Shown piece by piece: positions 10,820-22,166 of a stretch of DNA of 64,000 bases. The notes below the pieces were generated by a model. That model was not told the origin of the DNA. It saw only the letters and a list, made by a program, of their open reading frames with translations, and searched no databases. The first letter of the stretch is position 1. Every line of letters begins with the position of its first letter. Source of the DNA: Planctomycetota bacterium (GTDB lineage: Bacteria > Planctomycetota > B15-G4 > SIAN01); NCBI GenBank assembly GCA_016795285.1, contig JAEUIC010000026.1:88097-152096 (forward strand). The letters run 5' to 3'. A program made the position numbers and the translations under genes.

Positions 10820-13384
10820 CTACCGCATGCGAACGCCTTGAAACTCGGCGTCGACGTCGGGGGCGCGCTGTGCGAGCGACTTCCAGCGCTCGAGCGGAGT
10901 CGTCGCCTTGTCGAGCGGCACCGCGGTGAGCGCCTTGCCGCTGCGGGTGTCGCCTTCGCCGACCACCTTCGCGGTGACAGGCGGCGTGCCGATCGCGATC
11001 GCGTGCGCCTCGGCGAGCAACGCCGCTGCCGGCTCGCGCCTTCCGGCGAGCCACGCCACGTAGCTGCGCAGGTAGCGCGCCTCGACCGACTTCAGGTTGA
11101 GCATCGCGGCATCGGCGAAGGCGCGATCGGCGGCGGCGAGATCCTCGCGCAGCAGCGCCACCACGCCGAGCGCGACGACCGGCCCGCTCTCCTCGCCGTT
11201 GATCGCGTGCGCACGCTCGAACGCCTCCTCGGCGGCGGCGAGATCGTCTTGCGTCGAATCGCCGCCGGGCAACCGCACGCGGCCGATCTGCATGCAGGCG
11301 CGGCTGCTCTCGGGATTCGCCCGCAGCAATGCCTCGAACTGCGCGATCGCCTCCCGCTCGTGGCCGATTTCGAGCAGGCAGTTGCCGAGGTAGTAGAGCG
11401 AGTCCTCGTGGCCAGGCTGCAGCGCCAGCGCCTCGCGGTAGCGCTGCGCTGCTCCCATCATCTCGCCGGCGATGCGCAGCTCGCCGGCTCGATCGAGGAG
11501 CGCGAAGAAGCGCTTCTGCGCCGCGGCGTCGGGCTTGCGCGCCACCACCGTCGACGCCCTGCAAGCGCCCTTCTCCAGCGATTCGGAGCGCGGTGCGCTG
11601 CCCTTCACCCAAGTCACCAGCGAGCGGGCAGGGAACGGGCCGGCCTGCTCGCGCGTGCCGTCGGGCCAAGCCACCTCGATGCGGTCGATGGTGGTCGCCA
11701 CTCCGACCCCGAACGCGAGCTCGCCCGCCGCGTGCTGCGACAAGTAGGAACCGTCGGTGCCCTGTTCGCCGACCTGCACGCGACCGCCGGCGTGGATCCG
11801 CACATCGGCTCCGAGCGCGAGAGTGTTGCCTGCCGATTGTCGCAACCGCAGCAGCAGCGAGCCGCCGGCGTCGCCGCCATCGTTGCGCAGCAACGCAGGC
11901 GCCTCGCCGTGACGGACCACGATCAGGTCGGCGTCGCCATCCATCTCGAGATCGAGGAGCGCGCCGCCGCGACCGACGTGCTCGCGCCGCAAGAACTCGC
12001 TGGCGACTGCCCCGAACTCGAAGTAGCCGCGCCGCTCGCCGGCATTCCAGAACAGGTGGCTGCGCTCGCGGACGAGCTGCTCGGGCTTGCCGCGGACCGG
12101 GATGGTGCTGCCGTTGACCACGAACAGGTCGCGGCGACCATCGTTGTCGAAGTCGGCGAAGCCGGTCCCCCAGCCGACCTTGTCGAGCGCGATCTGGCCG
12201 AGCCCGAAGCGATCGGCCTGATCCTGGAACGACGGGAACTCGGCGGCGTCGGCCGCGGGAAGCTCCTCGGCGCGGTTGACGTAGAGCGCGTTCTCCTGCG
12301 CGATCCAGTGGGTGATGAAGAGATCGGGGTCGAGATCGCCATCGAAGTCGCCGACCGCCAGCCCCATCGCGCCGCGGTAGTCGGCCACCAGAGCCTCGGC
12401 AGCCTTGTCCTCGAACGTGCCGTCGCGGCGATTGACGAAGAACGCGTTGTCGGAGACGTCGTTGGCGACATAGAGGTCGGGCCAGCCGTCTCCGGTCAGG
12501 TCGGCGAACGTCGCGGCGAGGCTGCGGCCGGTGGAGTTGGCGACGCCGGCGGCGGCAGCTTGCTCCTCGAAGGTGCCGTCGCCGCGGTTGCGCAGCAGCA
12601 AGTTGCGCTCGGGCCGGAAGGTCGACGGGTTGAGCGCGGCCGGGATGTCGGCCCCGTACTGCGTCGCCGGCCCGGGCGCGCCGAGTCGCGCGGGGTCGTA
12701 TTGGACGTAGCCGCAGACGTAGAGGTCGACGTCGTCGTCGCGGTCGTAGTCGCCGACGGCGATCCCGGTCCAGAACCCCTCGAACGCCGCGACGCCCGAC
12801 GACTCGCTCACGTCGGCGAAGCGCAGGGCGCCATCGTTGCGGAACAACCGGCAACGGCCGTAGGTGGAGACCAGGAGGTCGAGGTCGCGATCGCCGTCGA
12901 TGTCGACCAGGTGCCCCGCCATCGCCAGCGCGCGCAGGCCGACGCCCGCGCGCTCGGTGACGTCCTCGAAGCGGCCGTCGCCGAGGTTGCGGTAGAGCCG
13001 GCTGGTCGCGTTGCTGGCGGGGAAGCCGGCGGCGAGGTCGCGCATCGGCCCCGACTCGTTGGCGAAGAAGAGGTCGGGGCGTCCATCGCCATCGACGTCG
13101 CCGACGGCCACACCCGAGCCCATGTCCTCGGGCAACTGCGTCGTCCGCGTGGCGGCGAAGTGGACGTGGTTCAGGCCCGCCGCCGCCGTCACGTCGACGA
13201 ACTGCAACGGCGTGAGATCGTCCGGCAGGTCGCGCGCCAGCGTGTCGACCAGCCCCTCGGTGTGCTCGCCCGGCTGGTAGACGTCGACTCGGCTGCGCCA
13301 GAACATCCAGCCGGCGGCCGCTCCGGCGGTGACGAGTCCGCCCCCGAAGTAGCCGAGCGCGCGACGATGGCGGAGAAGTCGCAT
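10820..13384 (-). CDS. FG-GAP/ASPIC-UnbV (CRTAC1-like) protein with C-terminal TPR repeats
   Basis: 854 residues. An N-terminal hydrophobic anchor (about 8-28) precedes at least seven FG-GAP/VCBS repeats, each carrying an Asp-rich calcium-loop such as VGDVDGDGRPDLFF, DIDGDRDLDLLV, FADLTGDGWPDLYV and FADFDNDGRRDLFV. These form a beta-propeller outside the membrane. An ASPIC/UnbV domain (around residues 540-600, VEVAWPDGT-like) follows, then tetratricopeptide repeats (ALQPGHEDSLYYLGNCLLEI and later copies) to the end. The gene sits three bases after the multihaem cytochrome gene, so the two are an operon. Such proteins often accompany multihaem cytochromes in planctomycetes; exact role unknown. 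Confidence 0.85.
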   Translation of the reverse strand: MRLLRHRRALGYFGGGLVTAGAAAGWMFWRSRVDVYQPGEHTEGLVDTLARDLPDDLTPLQFVDVTAAAGLNHVHFAATRTTQLPEDMGSGVAVGDVDGDGRPDLFFANESGPMRDLAAGFPASNATSRLYRNLGDGRFEDVTERAGVGLRALAMAGHLVDIDGDRDLDLLVSTYGRCRLFRNDGALRFADVSESSGVAAFEGFWTGIAVGDYDRDDDVDLYVCGYVQYDPARLGAPGPATQYGADIPAALNPSTFRPERNLLLRNRGDGTFEEQAAAAGVANSTGRSLAATFADLTGDGWPDLYVANDVSDNAFFVNRRDGTFEDKAAEALVADYRGAMGLAVGDFDGDLDPDLFITHWIAQENALYVNRAEELPAADAAEFPSFQDQADRFGLGQIALDKVGWGTGFADFDNDGRRDLFVVNGSTIPVRGKPEQLVRERSHLFWNAGERRGYFEFGAVASEFLRREHVGRGGALLDLEMDGDADLIVVRHGEAPALLRNDGGDAGGSLLLRLRQSAGNTLALGADVRIHAGGRVQVGEQGTDGSYLSQHAAGELAFGVGVATTIDRIEVAWPDGTREQAGPFPARSLVTWVKGSAPRSESLEKGACRASTVVARKPDAAAQKRFFALLDRAGELRIAGEMMGAAQRYREALALQPGHEDSLYYLGNCLLEIGHEREAIAQFEALLRANPESSRACMQIGRVRLPGGDSTQDDLAAAEEAFERAHAINGEESGPVVALGVVALLREDLAAADRAFADAAMLNLKSVEARYLRSYVAWLAGRREPAAALLAEAHAIAIGTPPVTAKVVGEGDTRSGKALTAVPLDKATTPLERWKSLAQRAPDVDAEFQGVRMR

Positions 13385-13387
13385 CGC

Positions 13388-15505
<2,118 letters not shown>

Positions 15506-15529
15506 GGTGGTCTCCTTGGACGAGATCGC

Positions 15530-15556
15530 TGGCACCTGCCATGCCCTGATGGCAGG
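15530..15556. promoter_or_regulatory. Operator-like inverted repeats before the multihaem cytochrome operon
   Basis: CCTGCCAT (15535-15542) and ATGGCAGG (15549-15556) form a perfect eight-base inverted repeat with a six-base spacer. A third half-site, TGGCA at 15530-15534, pairs with TGCCA at 15537-15541. The array lies 25-51 bases upstream of the GTG start, inside the 275-base gap 15506-15780, which shows no gene. A dimeric regulator could bind here; no regulator family is implied by the motif itself. Confidence 0.35.
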
Positions 15557-15780
15557 AGCGACAAGATTTCGGCGAAGCGCGATCGGCGCAAGCAAGGCTC
15601 AGCACAATCGCGCAGGCTTCAGCACATCATGGTGAGGAGCGCGCGGCGCGCTGCGAAGCCCTCGCCAGCGGCCGATTGCGATGCTTGCGCGGCGGAGCGA
15701 AGCAGCCCATCGCGATGGGACTCGAAGTCCCAAGACACGGCGTTCGCGGGGCGGACGCTCGGCGCGTGGGGCGAACGCCG

Positions 15781-17202
15781 CTAGGCCGGCTCAGCGCCTG
15801 GTTTCGCGGGCAGGAACTCGGCGCGCTCGATCGCCAGCGACCTCATGATCCGCTGCAGCGCCGCGCGGGTCATGCCGCAGCGCTCGGCGGCGACCGAGAC
15901 GTTGCCGCCGGTCCGCTCGAGCGCTCGCTGCACGAACTCGCGCTGGAAGCGCTCGATCACCTCGCGCTTCGACGACTCGTAGTCGGCATCCGCTATTGAC
16001 GGCATCCGGCCGCGCGCCGAACCGCTCCCGGCCCCGAGGCCGAGCCCGAGGTGGTGCGGCTCGATCGTCTCGCCGGCGCAGACGATCACCGCGCGCTGCA
16101 CGGCATTCAGGAGCTCGCGCACGTTGCCCGGCCAGCGATGCGCGCGCAGCGCAGCCGTCGCCTCATCGCTGAACCGCGGCGCGACGGCGCCACGGCGCAG
16201 GCACGCGACCGCCGCCTCGACCAGGAACCGGCGCGCGAGCGGCAGCACGTCTTCCGCGCGCTCGCGCAGCGGCGGCACCGGGATCGAGACGACCCGCAGC
16301 CGGTAGTAGAGATCCTCGCGGAAGGTCCCTTCGCGGATCATCGCGGCGAGGTCGCGATTGGTCGCCGCCAGCAGGCGGAATTCGACCGCGATGTCGGCGG
16401 TCGCGCCGAGCGGCCGCACCACTTTCTCCTGCAGCACGCGCAGCAGCTTGCCCTGGAAGGCGAGCGACATCGACGCGACTTCGTCGAGGAAGACGGTGCC
16501 GCCGCCGGCCGTGACGAACAGCCCGTCCTTGTCGCGATCGGCGCCGGTGAAGGCGCCGCGCCGGTAGCCGAACAGCTCCGCCTCGAGGAGCGTGTCAGGC
16601 AGGGCCGCGGCGTTGACGGCATGGAACCCCTTGCCTGCCACGAGGCTCTGCGCGTGGATCCGCCGCGCGACGAGCTCCTTGCCGACCCCGCTCTCGCCCT
16701 CGATCAGCACGGAGACCGGACTCGGCGCGACGCGCTCGATCAGATCGAGGGTCGCGCGCATGCGCGGATCGGCGCCGGTGAGCTCGCGCTCACCTTCGGC
16801 GGGCGCGCGCGCGGCAAGGCGGTGGCGCCCGAGCCGGACGACGACGTCGAGGATCTCATGGTTGTCGCACGGCTTGGTGAGGAAGGTCGCCGCCCCGGCC
16901 TGCATGCAGGTGACCGCCGACTGGATCGTCCCGTATCCCGTCAGCACGATGACGGCCGCCTCGGGCCAGCGCGCCTTGAGCCGCGGCAGCAGCTCGACGC
17001 CCCCCATCCGCGGCATGGTCAGATCGGTCAGCACCACGTCGGCCGGCCGCTCCGCCATCCGGCGCAGCGCCACCTCGCCGTCGTCCGCCTCGGCGATCTG
17101 CGCGCCGGTCGGTTCGAGCAGGCGGCGCAGCGCGAGGCGCAGATCCGCTTCGTCGTCGACGATCAGCACGGAGAGGCCGGCGAGGTCGCGGGCGACGGTC
17201 AT
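15781..17202 (-). CDS. Sigma-54-dependent response regulator (NtrC family)
   Basis: 473 residues in three domains. The receiver domain (about 10-125) has the phosphoacceptor D60 (VVLTDLTMPRMGG) and K110 (LTKPCD). The AAA+ domain (about 140-380) has Walker A GESGVGKE at 169-176 and an intact GAFTGA loop at 216-221, so contact with sigma-54 RNA polymerase should be possible. A Fis-type helix-turn-helix near the C-terminus (GGNVSVAAERCGMTRAALQ) binds DNA. The ATG overlaps the kinase stop (ATGA). This is the natural candidate to activate the sigma-54-like sites near nar; the target genes are an inference. Confidence 0.95.
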   Translation of the reverse strand: MTVARDLAGLSVLIVDDEADLRLALRRLLEPTGAQIAEADDGEVALRRMAERPADVVLTDLTMPRMGGVELLPRLKARWPEAAVIVLTGYGTIQSAVTCMQAGAATFLTKPCDNHEILDVVVRLGRHRLAARAPAEGERELTGADPRMRATLDLIERVAPSPVSVLIEGESGVGKELVARRIHAQSLVAGKGFHAVNAAALPDTLLEAELFGYRRGAFTGADRDKDGLFVTAGGGTVFLDEVASMSLAFQGKLLRVLQEKVVRPLGATADIAVEFRLLAATNRDLAAMIREGTFREDLYYRLRVVSIPVPPLRERAEDVLPLARRFLVEAAVACLRRGAVAPRFSDEATAALRAHRWPGNVRELLNAVQRAVIVCAGETIEPHHLGLGLGAGSGSARGRMPSIADADYESSKREVIERFQREFVQRALERTGGNVSVAAERCGMTRAALQRIMRSLAIERAEFLPAKPGAEPA

Positions 17203-19370
17203 GTCGGCGCTCCGGCACGGAAGGCGTCGGCGCGACGCGGACCGAAGGAGACCTGGAAGACGGTGCGGCCGGGCCGGCTCGACTCGAGTTCGACGCGGCC
17301 GCCGTGCAGTTCGGCGATCCGTCGCGCCGTCGCCAGGCCGAGCCCGGTGCCGGCGCCGCGGCGCTTGGTGGTGAAGAACGGCTGGAACAGGCGCGGACGC
17401 ACCGGATCGGGGATGCCAGGGCCGTCGTCGATCACCGCGACCCGCGCCTGCCCGTCGACGACCGCCACCTCGAGCGCGACGCGGCCCGAGCCGCCGGCGC
17501 CGCCGATCGCCTGCACGGCGTTCAGCGCGAGGTTCACGAAGAGCTGCCGCAGCTGCACCTCGTCGCCGACCAGCGTCGGCTGCTCCGGAGCCAGGCGATG
17601 GACCACCTCGACGCGGCTGCGCTTGGCGAGCGGCTCGACGAAGCGCGCCGCCCCTTCGACCGCATCGTTGAGCGCGACCTCGGCCACCTCCGCTTGCGCG
17701 CCGGTCGTGTAGTCGAGCAGCTCGCGGATCGCCTGCCGGCACGAAGTCGTCGAGCGGCCGATCGCGTCGATCGCCTCGCGATGGGGCGAGTCGGCCGGCA
17801 GCGCGTCGCGCAGCAGCTGCTGGAACATGCTGATCGCCGCCAGCGGATTGTTGAGCTCGTGCGCCATCACCGCCGCCACCTCGCCGAGCGCGGCGAGCCG
17901 TTCCTGGTGGATCATCTGCAGGTCGCGCTCGATGCGGTCGGAGACGTCGCGGGCGACCAGCAGCCGGCCCGGGGGACCGCCCGGCAGCGCGGTGACCGGG
18001 ACCGCCTGCATCTCGAAGGTCGCGCCCGCGACATCGACGAGGCAGGCGCGCGCCGTGGCGCCAGGATCGAGCAGGCAGGTGGCGCAGTCGCCGTCGCGCG
18101 CGCCTTCTGCGTAGCAGCGATGGCGCCCGGCCAGCTCGCTCGCGCGCGAGAGCAGCGGTGCGACGAGCGGCGCGGCCGCGGCATTGCGCAGGATGACCTC
18201 GCCATCGGGCCCGACCAGCACGACCGCGTCGCGCATCGAAGCGAGCACGGCGTTCAAGCGATCGCGCTCGGCGACGAGTTCGCGCTTGCTGTCGCGCAGC
18301 GCGGCGTTGGCGTGCTCGATGCGGGAGGTGCGGTCCGCCAGCGCGTCGGCCATCGCATTGAAGGCGGAGGCGAGCCCCCCCACCTCGTCCGACGACGCGA
18401 CCGCGACGCGCGCCGTCAGGTCGCCGGCCGCCAGCCGCTGCGCGGCGAGCTGCAACGCCTGCAGCGGCGCGACGAGGAACCGCATCGGGAAGAAGAGGAG
18501 CCCGCCCGACAGCGCGGCAAGGAGCACTCCTGCGGCGAGGAAGCGGCTCTGCAGGCCGGAGACGGGCGCCAGCGCCTGCTCGGCATCGACCTCCGTGTGG
18601 AGCTGCCAGCCATTGATCGGCAGCACCAGCGAACGCGCGAAGGTGGAGCGCCCCGCGTGGTCGGGCGGCGACTCGGAGGCGCCGACGTCGCTGCGCGCGC
18701 CAGCACGATCGGTCAGGTGCAGCGCGCCGCGCACCGCGCTCGTCGCCACCCGCATGCGCCGCGCATCGACCACGCGAGCGGCGGCGATCCAGGCGTCGAT
18801 CGGCACGAACGCGAGCAGGCGCCCGAGCCGCCGCTGCCCCGCGAGATCCTCCACCGGCACCGCGATGACCACCTGCGGGGCGTCGAGGGCGGCGGAACCC
18901 TGCAGCCGATCGCTGTGCCACGGGGCGTCGAGCGCATCGCTCGCCGAGAGTCCAGGGACGAGCAGGCGATCGGCCGCGGCGCGGACGGCGACGAGCCCGT
19001 GCCCATCGGGGCCCTGCACCGCAAGCTCGTGGAACGCGGCCACGAGCGGCAGCTTGTTGCGCGCCAGATGGTCGCGCAGCTCGGCGGCCGCCGATCGGTC
19101 CGCGGCGAGCACGCGATCGAGCCGGTCGCGCACGTAGCCGTCGGACGCGAAGTCCTGGACGCGGCGGGTCAGCAGGGTCAGTTCCGCATCGAGCGCGTCG
19201 GCGCTCGCCCGGCACTCGGCGTCGAGCCGCTGCAGGATCTCCGCCTCGAGCGCGTCGCGCGCCGAGGTCGAGACGATGGTGCCGCCCACGCCGAAGGCGA
19301 GCAGGCAGACGCCCGCGACCAGCAGCGGAAGCTTGAGGCGGACCGACAGGGAGTGGAGCGGGTCACGCAT
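17199..19370 (-). CDS. Membrane sensor histidine kinase with HAMP and cysteine-bearing PAS domain
   Basis: 723 residues. Transmembrane helices at about 12-32 and 279-299 enclose an extracytoplasmic sensor domain of some 245 residues. A HAMP domain (about 296-350), coiled coil, PAS domain (about 365-475), HisKA with phosphoacceptor H504 (MAHELNNPLAAI) and an HATPase_c domain (about 590-705, DDGPGIP, GTGLGLATARR) follow. The PAS domain carries a cysteine set at 419, 429 and 432 (CYAEGARDGDCATC) of the kind seen in many redox-related PAS kinases; a metal or cluster is possible but not shown. Start overlaps the methyltransferase stop by eight bases. Partner of the downstream response regulator. 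Confidence 0.93.
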   Translation of the reverse strand: MRDPLHSLSVRLKLPLLVAGVCLLAFGVGGTIVSTSARDALEAEILQRLDAECRASADALDAELTLLTRRVQDFASDGYVRDRLDRVLAADRSAAAELRDHLARNKLPLVAAFHELAVQGPDGHGLVAVRAAADRLLVPGLSASDALDAPWHSDRLQGSAALDAPQVVIAVPVEDLAGQRRLGRLLAFVPIDAWIAAARVVDARRMRVATSAVRGALHLTDRAGARSDVGASESPPDHAGRSTFARSLVLPINGWQLHTEVDAEQALAPVSGLQSRFLAAGVLLAALSGGLLFFPMRFLVAPLQALQLAAQRLAAGDLTARVAVASSDEVGGLASAFNAMADALADRTSRIEHANAALRDSKRELVAERDRLNAVLASMRDAVVLVGPDGEVILRNAAAAPLVAPLLSRASELAGRHRCYAEGARDGDCATCLLDPGATARACLVDVAGATFEMQAVPVTALPGGPPGRLLVARDVSDRIERDLQMIHQERLAALGEVAAVMAHELNNPLAAISMFQQLLRDALPADSPHREAIDAIGRSTTSCRQAIRELLDYTTGAQAEVAEVALNDAVEGAARFVEPLAKRSRVEVVHRLAPEQPTLVGDEVQLRQLFVNLALNAVQAIGGAGGSGRVALEVAVVDGQARVAVIDDGPGIPDPVRPRLFQPFFTTKRRGAGTGLGLATARRIAELHGGRVELESSRPGRTVFQVSFGPRRADAFRAGAPT

Positions 19371-20061
19371 CGCGCACGCCGCTGCGCCGGGCCCACCCCT
19401 GCCAGAGGACCGGTGCGCCCGCGATCCGCAGGCCGCTCGTCGCATCGACGCCGATCGCGCTCCACGGCGGATCCCCCTGCGATTCGAAGCCGGCGGACGC
19501 CAGCGCGTCGCGAAGCCCCTCGGCGCTGGCGAAGCAGGCGAGCTGGCCGTTGAACGGACGCGCGACCACGCCGTCGCGCACGCACGCCTCGCGATCGGCT
19601 CCCGCGAGCGTCGCATCGGCGAAGGTGACCACGAAGAGCGCGGCTCCGCGGCGCGCGACGCGTGCCGACTCGCCGAGCGCCGCGCGGAACTCCGCGAGCG
19701 ACTCCGCGAGATTGAAGACGCCATGGGCGACGAGGAGATCGAAGCGGCTGGCGGGGAACGGCAGCGATGCCATCGCGCCGAGCAGGAAGCGCAGCGACCC
19801 GCGAGCGGCGTCGCCCTGGAGTGCACGCCGCCGAGCGGCGTCGAGCATCGGGCGCGATCGATCGACGCCCGTCACGTCGTAGCCGAGCTGCGCCAGCGGA
19901 ACCGCGTTGCGCCCAGCGCCGCAACCGAGGTCGAGGCAGCGGCTTCCCGCGCCCGATCGCAGGAGCGACCGCGCCCTGTCGAGCAGCTCGCGGTTCGGAG
20001 CGGCCTGCGCGAAGGCCGCGACCGTCGCCGCCTGCTCCCAGCGCCGGGGCGCTTCCTCCAC
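19363..20061 (-). CDS. Class I SAM-dependent methyltransferase
   Basis: 232 residues. The SAM-binding motif I is LDLGCGAGRNAVPLAQLGYDV, followed by the acidic end of strand 2 (VTGVD) and the later strand LLVAHGVFNLAESLAEFR, which fits the Methyltransf_11/25 group. The substrate cannot be read from sequence. The start chosen is GTG 20061, because GGGAGG lies six bases upstream; the open frame continues further upstream but the extra residues are low-complexity. It is the first gene of a three-gene operon with the kinase and response regulator, an uncommon pairing that might make it part of the signalling unit. The 248 bases upstream (20062-20309) contain no gene. Confidence 0.8.
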   Translation of the reverse strand: MEEAPRRWEQAATVAAFAQAAPNRELLDRARSLLRSGAGSRCLDLGCGAGRNAVPLAQLGYDVTGVDRSRPMLDAARRRALQGDAARGSLRFLLGAMASLPFPASRFDLLVAHGVFNLAESLAEFRAALGESARVARRGAALFVVTFADATLAGADREACVRDGVVARPFNGQLACFASAEGLRDALASAGFESQGDPPWSAIGVDATSGLRIAGAPVLWQGWARRSGVRDA

Positions 20062-20309
20062 GATCACCCTCCCGACGACGCCAGCGCCCGTTCGCGCTCC
20101 GTCGCCGAGCGTTTCGCATCCTGCGTGCCGCGAGCGGTTCGTGGAGCGCGGCGCTGCGTTCGACGCCGCAGCGGTTCGACTGGACGGGGTACTCGCCCGG
20201 GAAGTGCCGCCGCCGAGCAGGTTCGGTTCCCCGCTCGCGTGCCCGCGGCGACGCCGTTTCCCCATCGGTACGAACGGCGAACGCGCGCTCCGCTCGCCGC
20301 CTCACTGCC

Positions 20310-22025
20310 TCACTGCCCGAGCAAGAGCTCGAGCCCTTCGGTGAACGAGACGCCCTTGCTGGCGCCGTTGTCGAGTTGGAGCACCTGCGCGAAGAAGCTC
20401 GTGCCGACCAACGCGTCGTCGAGCGGCAGGTCGCCGTCGAGCGTGGTGCCGAACGGCTCGACGAGGAAGACGATCGTCGCCAGCGGATCGACGAGCTGCG
20501 TGCCATCGAGCCGCGTCGGCACCGAGATCTGCTGCAGGCCGAGGTAGAGGAAACCGACCGTGTAGAAGCCGACCGAGTTGCCGACGAACGCCTCGACCGT
20601 GGTGCCGAGCACCGGGTTCGCAAGCGCGGTGAAGCTCGGCACGCCGAGCGTCCCCGGCCAGCCGGCGCCGTAGTTCTGCCAGGAGGCCTGCGGGTCGGGG
20701 AGGGTGCGATCGCGGATCAGCAGGTCGTAGATCCCGTTGGCGTCGCCGCCGATCAGGTCGAAGGCGCTCTCGAGCATCGCGACGAAAAGCCCGTCGTCGG
20801 AGATCGCATAGCAGTTGCTGCTCGAATCCCCTTCCTTCCCGGACGGGTGGACGCTGACCTTGCGGATCGTTCCGGCAACGAGGTCGCGCACGAAGACGTC
20901 CTGGCCGTTCCGATTGGTCTCGATGCCTGCGAGGTTGTCGGCGCTGCTGGAGAAGACGACGAACGCGCCGTTGGGCGAGAGCTGCCCTTGGCTCGAGGAG
21001 CCGTTGCCCTGCACCCCTGCCTCCGAGACCGAGAGGCGGGTCGTCGTGCCGGCGGTCCGGTCGCGCAGGAACACGTCGGGTGCGTTGTTGGTGTCGCCGC
21101 TGACCAGATTCGTGGCATGCGACCAGAAGACGACGCGCTGGCCGTCATCCGACATGGAGAAGCTGAGAGCGTCCGAGTCGCTCTCGACGCCGCCGTTGCC
21201 ATTGGAGACGCGGCCCGTGGTCCCTGCGACGAGATCCCGAACGAAGACGTCCTGTCTCCCGTTCGTGTCGCTCGCGATCAGGTTCGACGCATAGCTCGAG
21301 AACATGACGACCGTGCCATCGCGCGAGATGGCGCACTCGTTCGAGTAGCCGTTCGACTGCTTCCCGGTCGTCGAGACGCTGACCCGCGTCGTCGTCCCCG
21401 CGGCCAGATCGCGGACGAAGATGTCGGATACTCCGTTGGAGTCGCCGGTCACGAGGTTCGAGGCGTCGCTGCGGAAGACCACCGTGCCGCCATCGGCCGT
21501 GACGCCAGCGCCCGAGCTGTAGGCGTTGGCCTCGACGCCCGTGTTGCCGAGGCTCGCCCGAACGATCGTCGCATTCCCCTCGTCGAACACGCCGTTCCCG
21601 TCGGGATCGCGATCGTGCAGGAAGATGTCGCCCTGCTGGTTCGTGTCGAACTTGACCAAGTCGTAGGCGCCGCTGGTGAAGACGATGAAGCGGCCGTCGG
21701 GACTCATCGAGTCCAGGAAGCTGAAATTGTTCCCCGACAGGCCGGTCAGCGCCACGCTGACGAGGGTGGTGGTGCCGAGCTGGCGATCGCGCACGAAGAC
21801 ATCGATCGTGTTGTTGATGTCGTAGGGGGCGAGGTTCGACGCGTAGCTGTCGAACGCCACGTGGCGGCCGTCGGCCGACAACACCACCTTGCCGCCCCCC
21901 ATGTTTCCGTTCGCTTCTGCGCCCGAGGTCGAGACGGTCACCCGCTCGAAGCGCGCCTGGGCGAAGCAGGGTGCAGCGGCGAACGCCAGCAGGAGCGGGG
22001 ACGACAGCGACGCGATCGACTTCAT
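20310..22025 (-). CDS. Secreted TolB/WD40-like beta-propeller protein
   Basis: 571 residues. A signal peptide (residues 1-22, ending ...APCFAQA) is followed by repeated blades of about 60 residues. Each has the pattern SADGRHVAFDSYASNL, then GD-TN and a strand with VFVRDLxxGTTTRVSV. The last 130 residues form a different module that ends GLELLLGQ, a tail shared with two other proteins in this window. Probably an exported or surface protein; no enzymatic residues recognised. The start ATG 22025 is preceded by AAGGGG, the same leader pattern as the kelch-like gene near 58,910. Divergent from the amidohydrolase gene across 141 bases. Confidence 0.8.
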   Translation of the reverse strand: MKSIASLSSPLLLAFAAAPCFAQARFERVTVSTSGAEANGNMGGGKVVLSADGRHVAFDSYASNLAPYDINNTIDVFVRDRQLGTTTLVSVALTGLSGNNFSFLDSMSPDGRFIVFTSGAYDLVKFDTNQQGDIFLHDRDPDGNGVFDEGNATIVRASLGNTGVEANAYSSGAGVTADGGTVVFRSDASNLVTGDSNGVSDIFVRDLAAGTTTRVSVSTTGKQSNGYSNECAISRDGTVVMFSSYASNLIASDTNGRQDVFVRDLVAGTTGRVSNGNGGVESDSDALSFSMSDDGQRVVFWSHATNLVSGDTNNAPDVFLRDRTAGTTTRLSVSEAGVQGNGSSSQGQLSPNGAFVVFSSSADNLAGIETNRNGQDVFVRDLVAGTIRKVSVHPSGKEGDSSSNCYAISDDGLFVAMLESAFDLIGGDANGIYDLLIRDRTLPDPQASWQNYGAGWPGTLGVPSFTALANPVLGTTVEAFVGNSVGFYTVGFLYLGLQQISVPTRLDGTQLVDPLATIVFLVEPFGTTLDGDLPLDDALVGTSFFAQVLQLDNGASKGVSFTEGLELLLGQ

Positions 22026-22166
22026 GGGGAGCCCCTTCGACGAGTGACGGCACCGTCGCACCGCGGCAGGCGGGCCAGACGGACGCGCGGGCCGCGACGC
22101 TATGCCGCGACCGCGATATTGAGAAGGGGTCCAGCAACCCGGCGCGGCGATGGCAAGATGCCGCCC

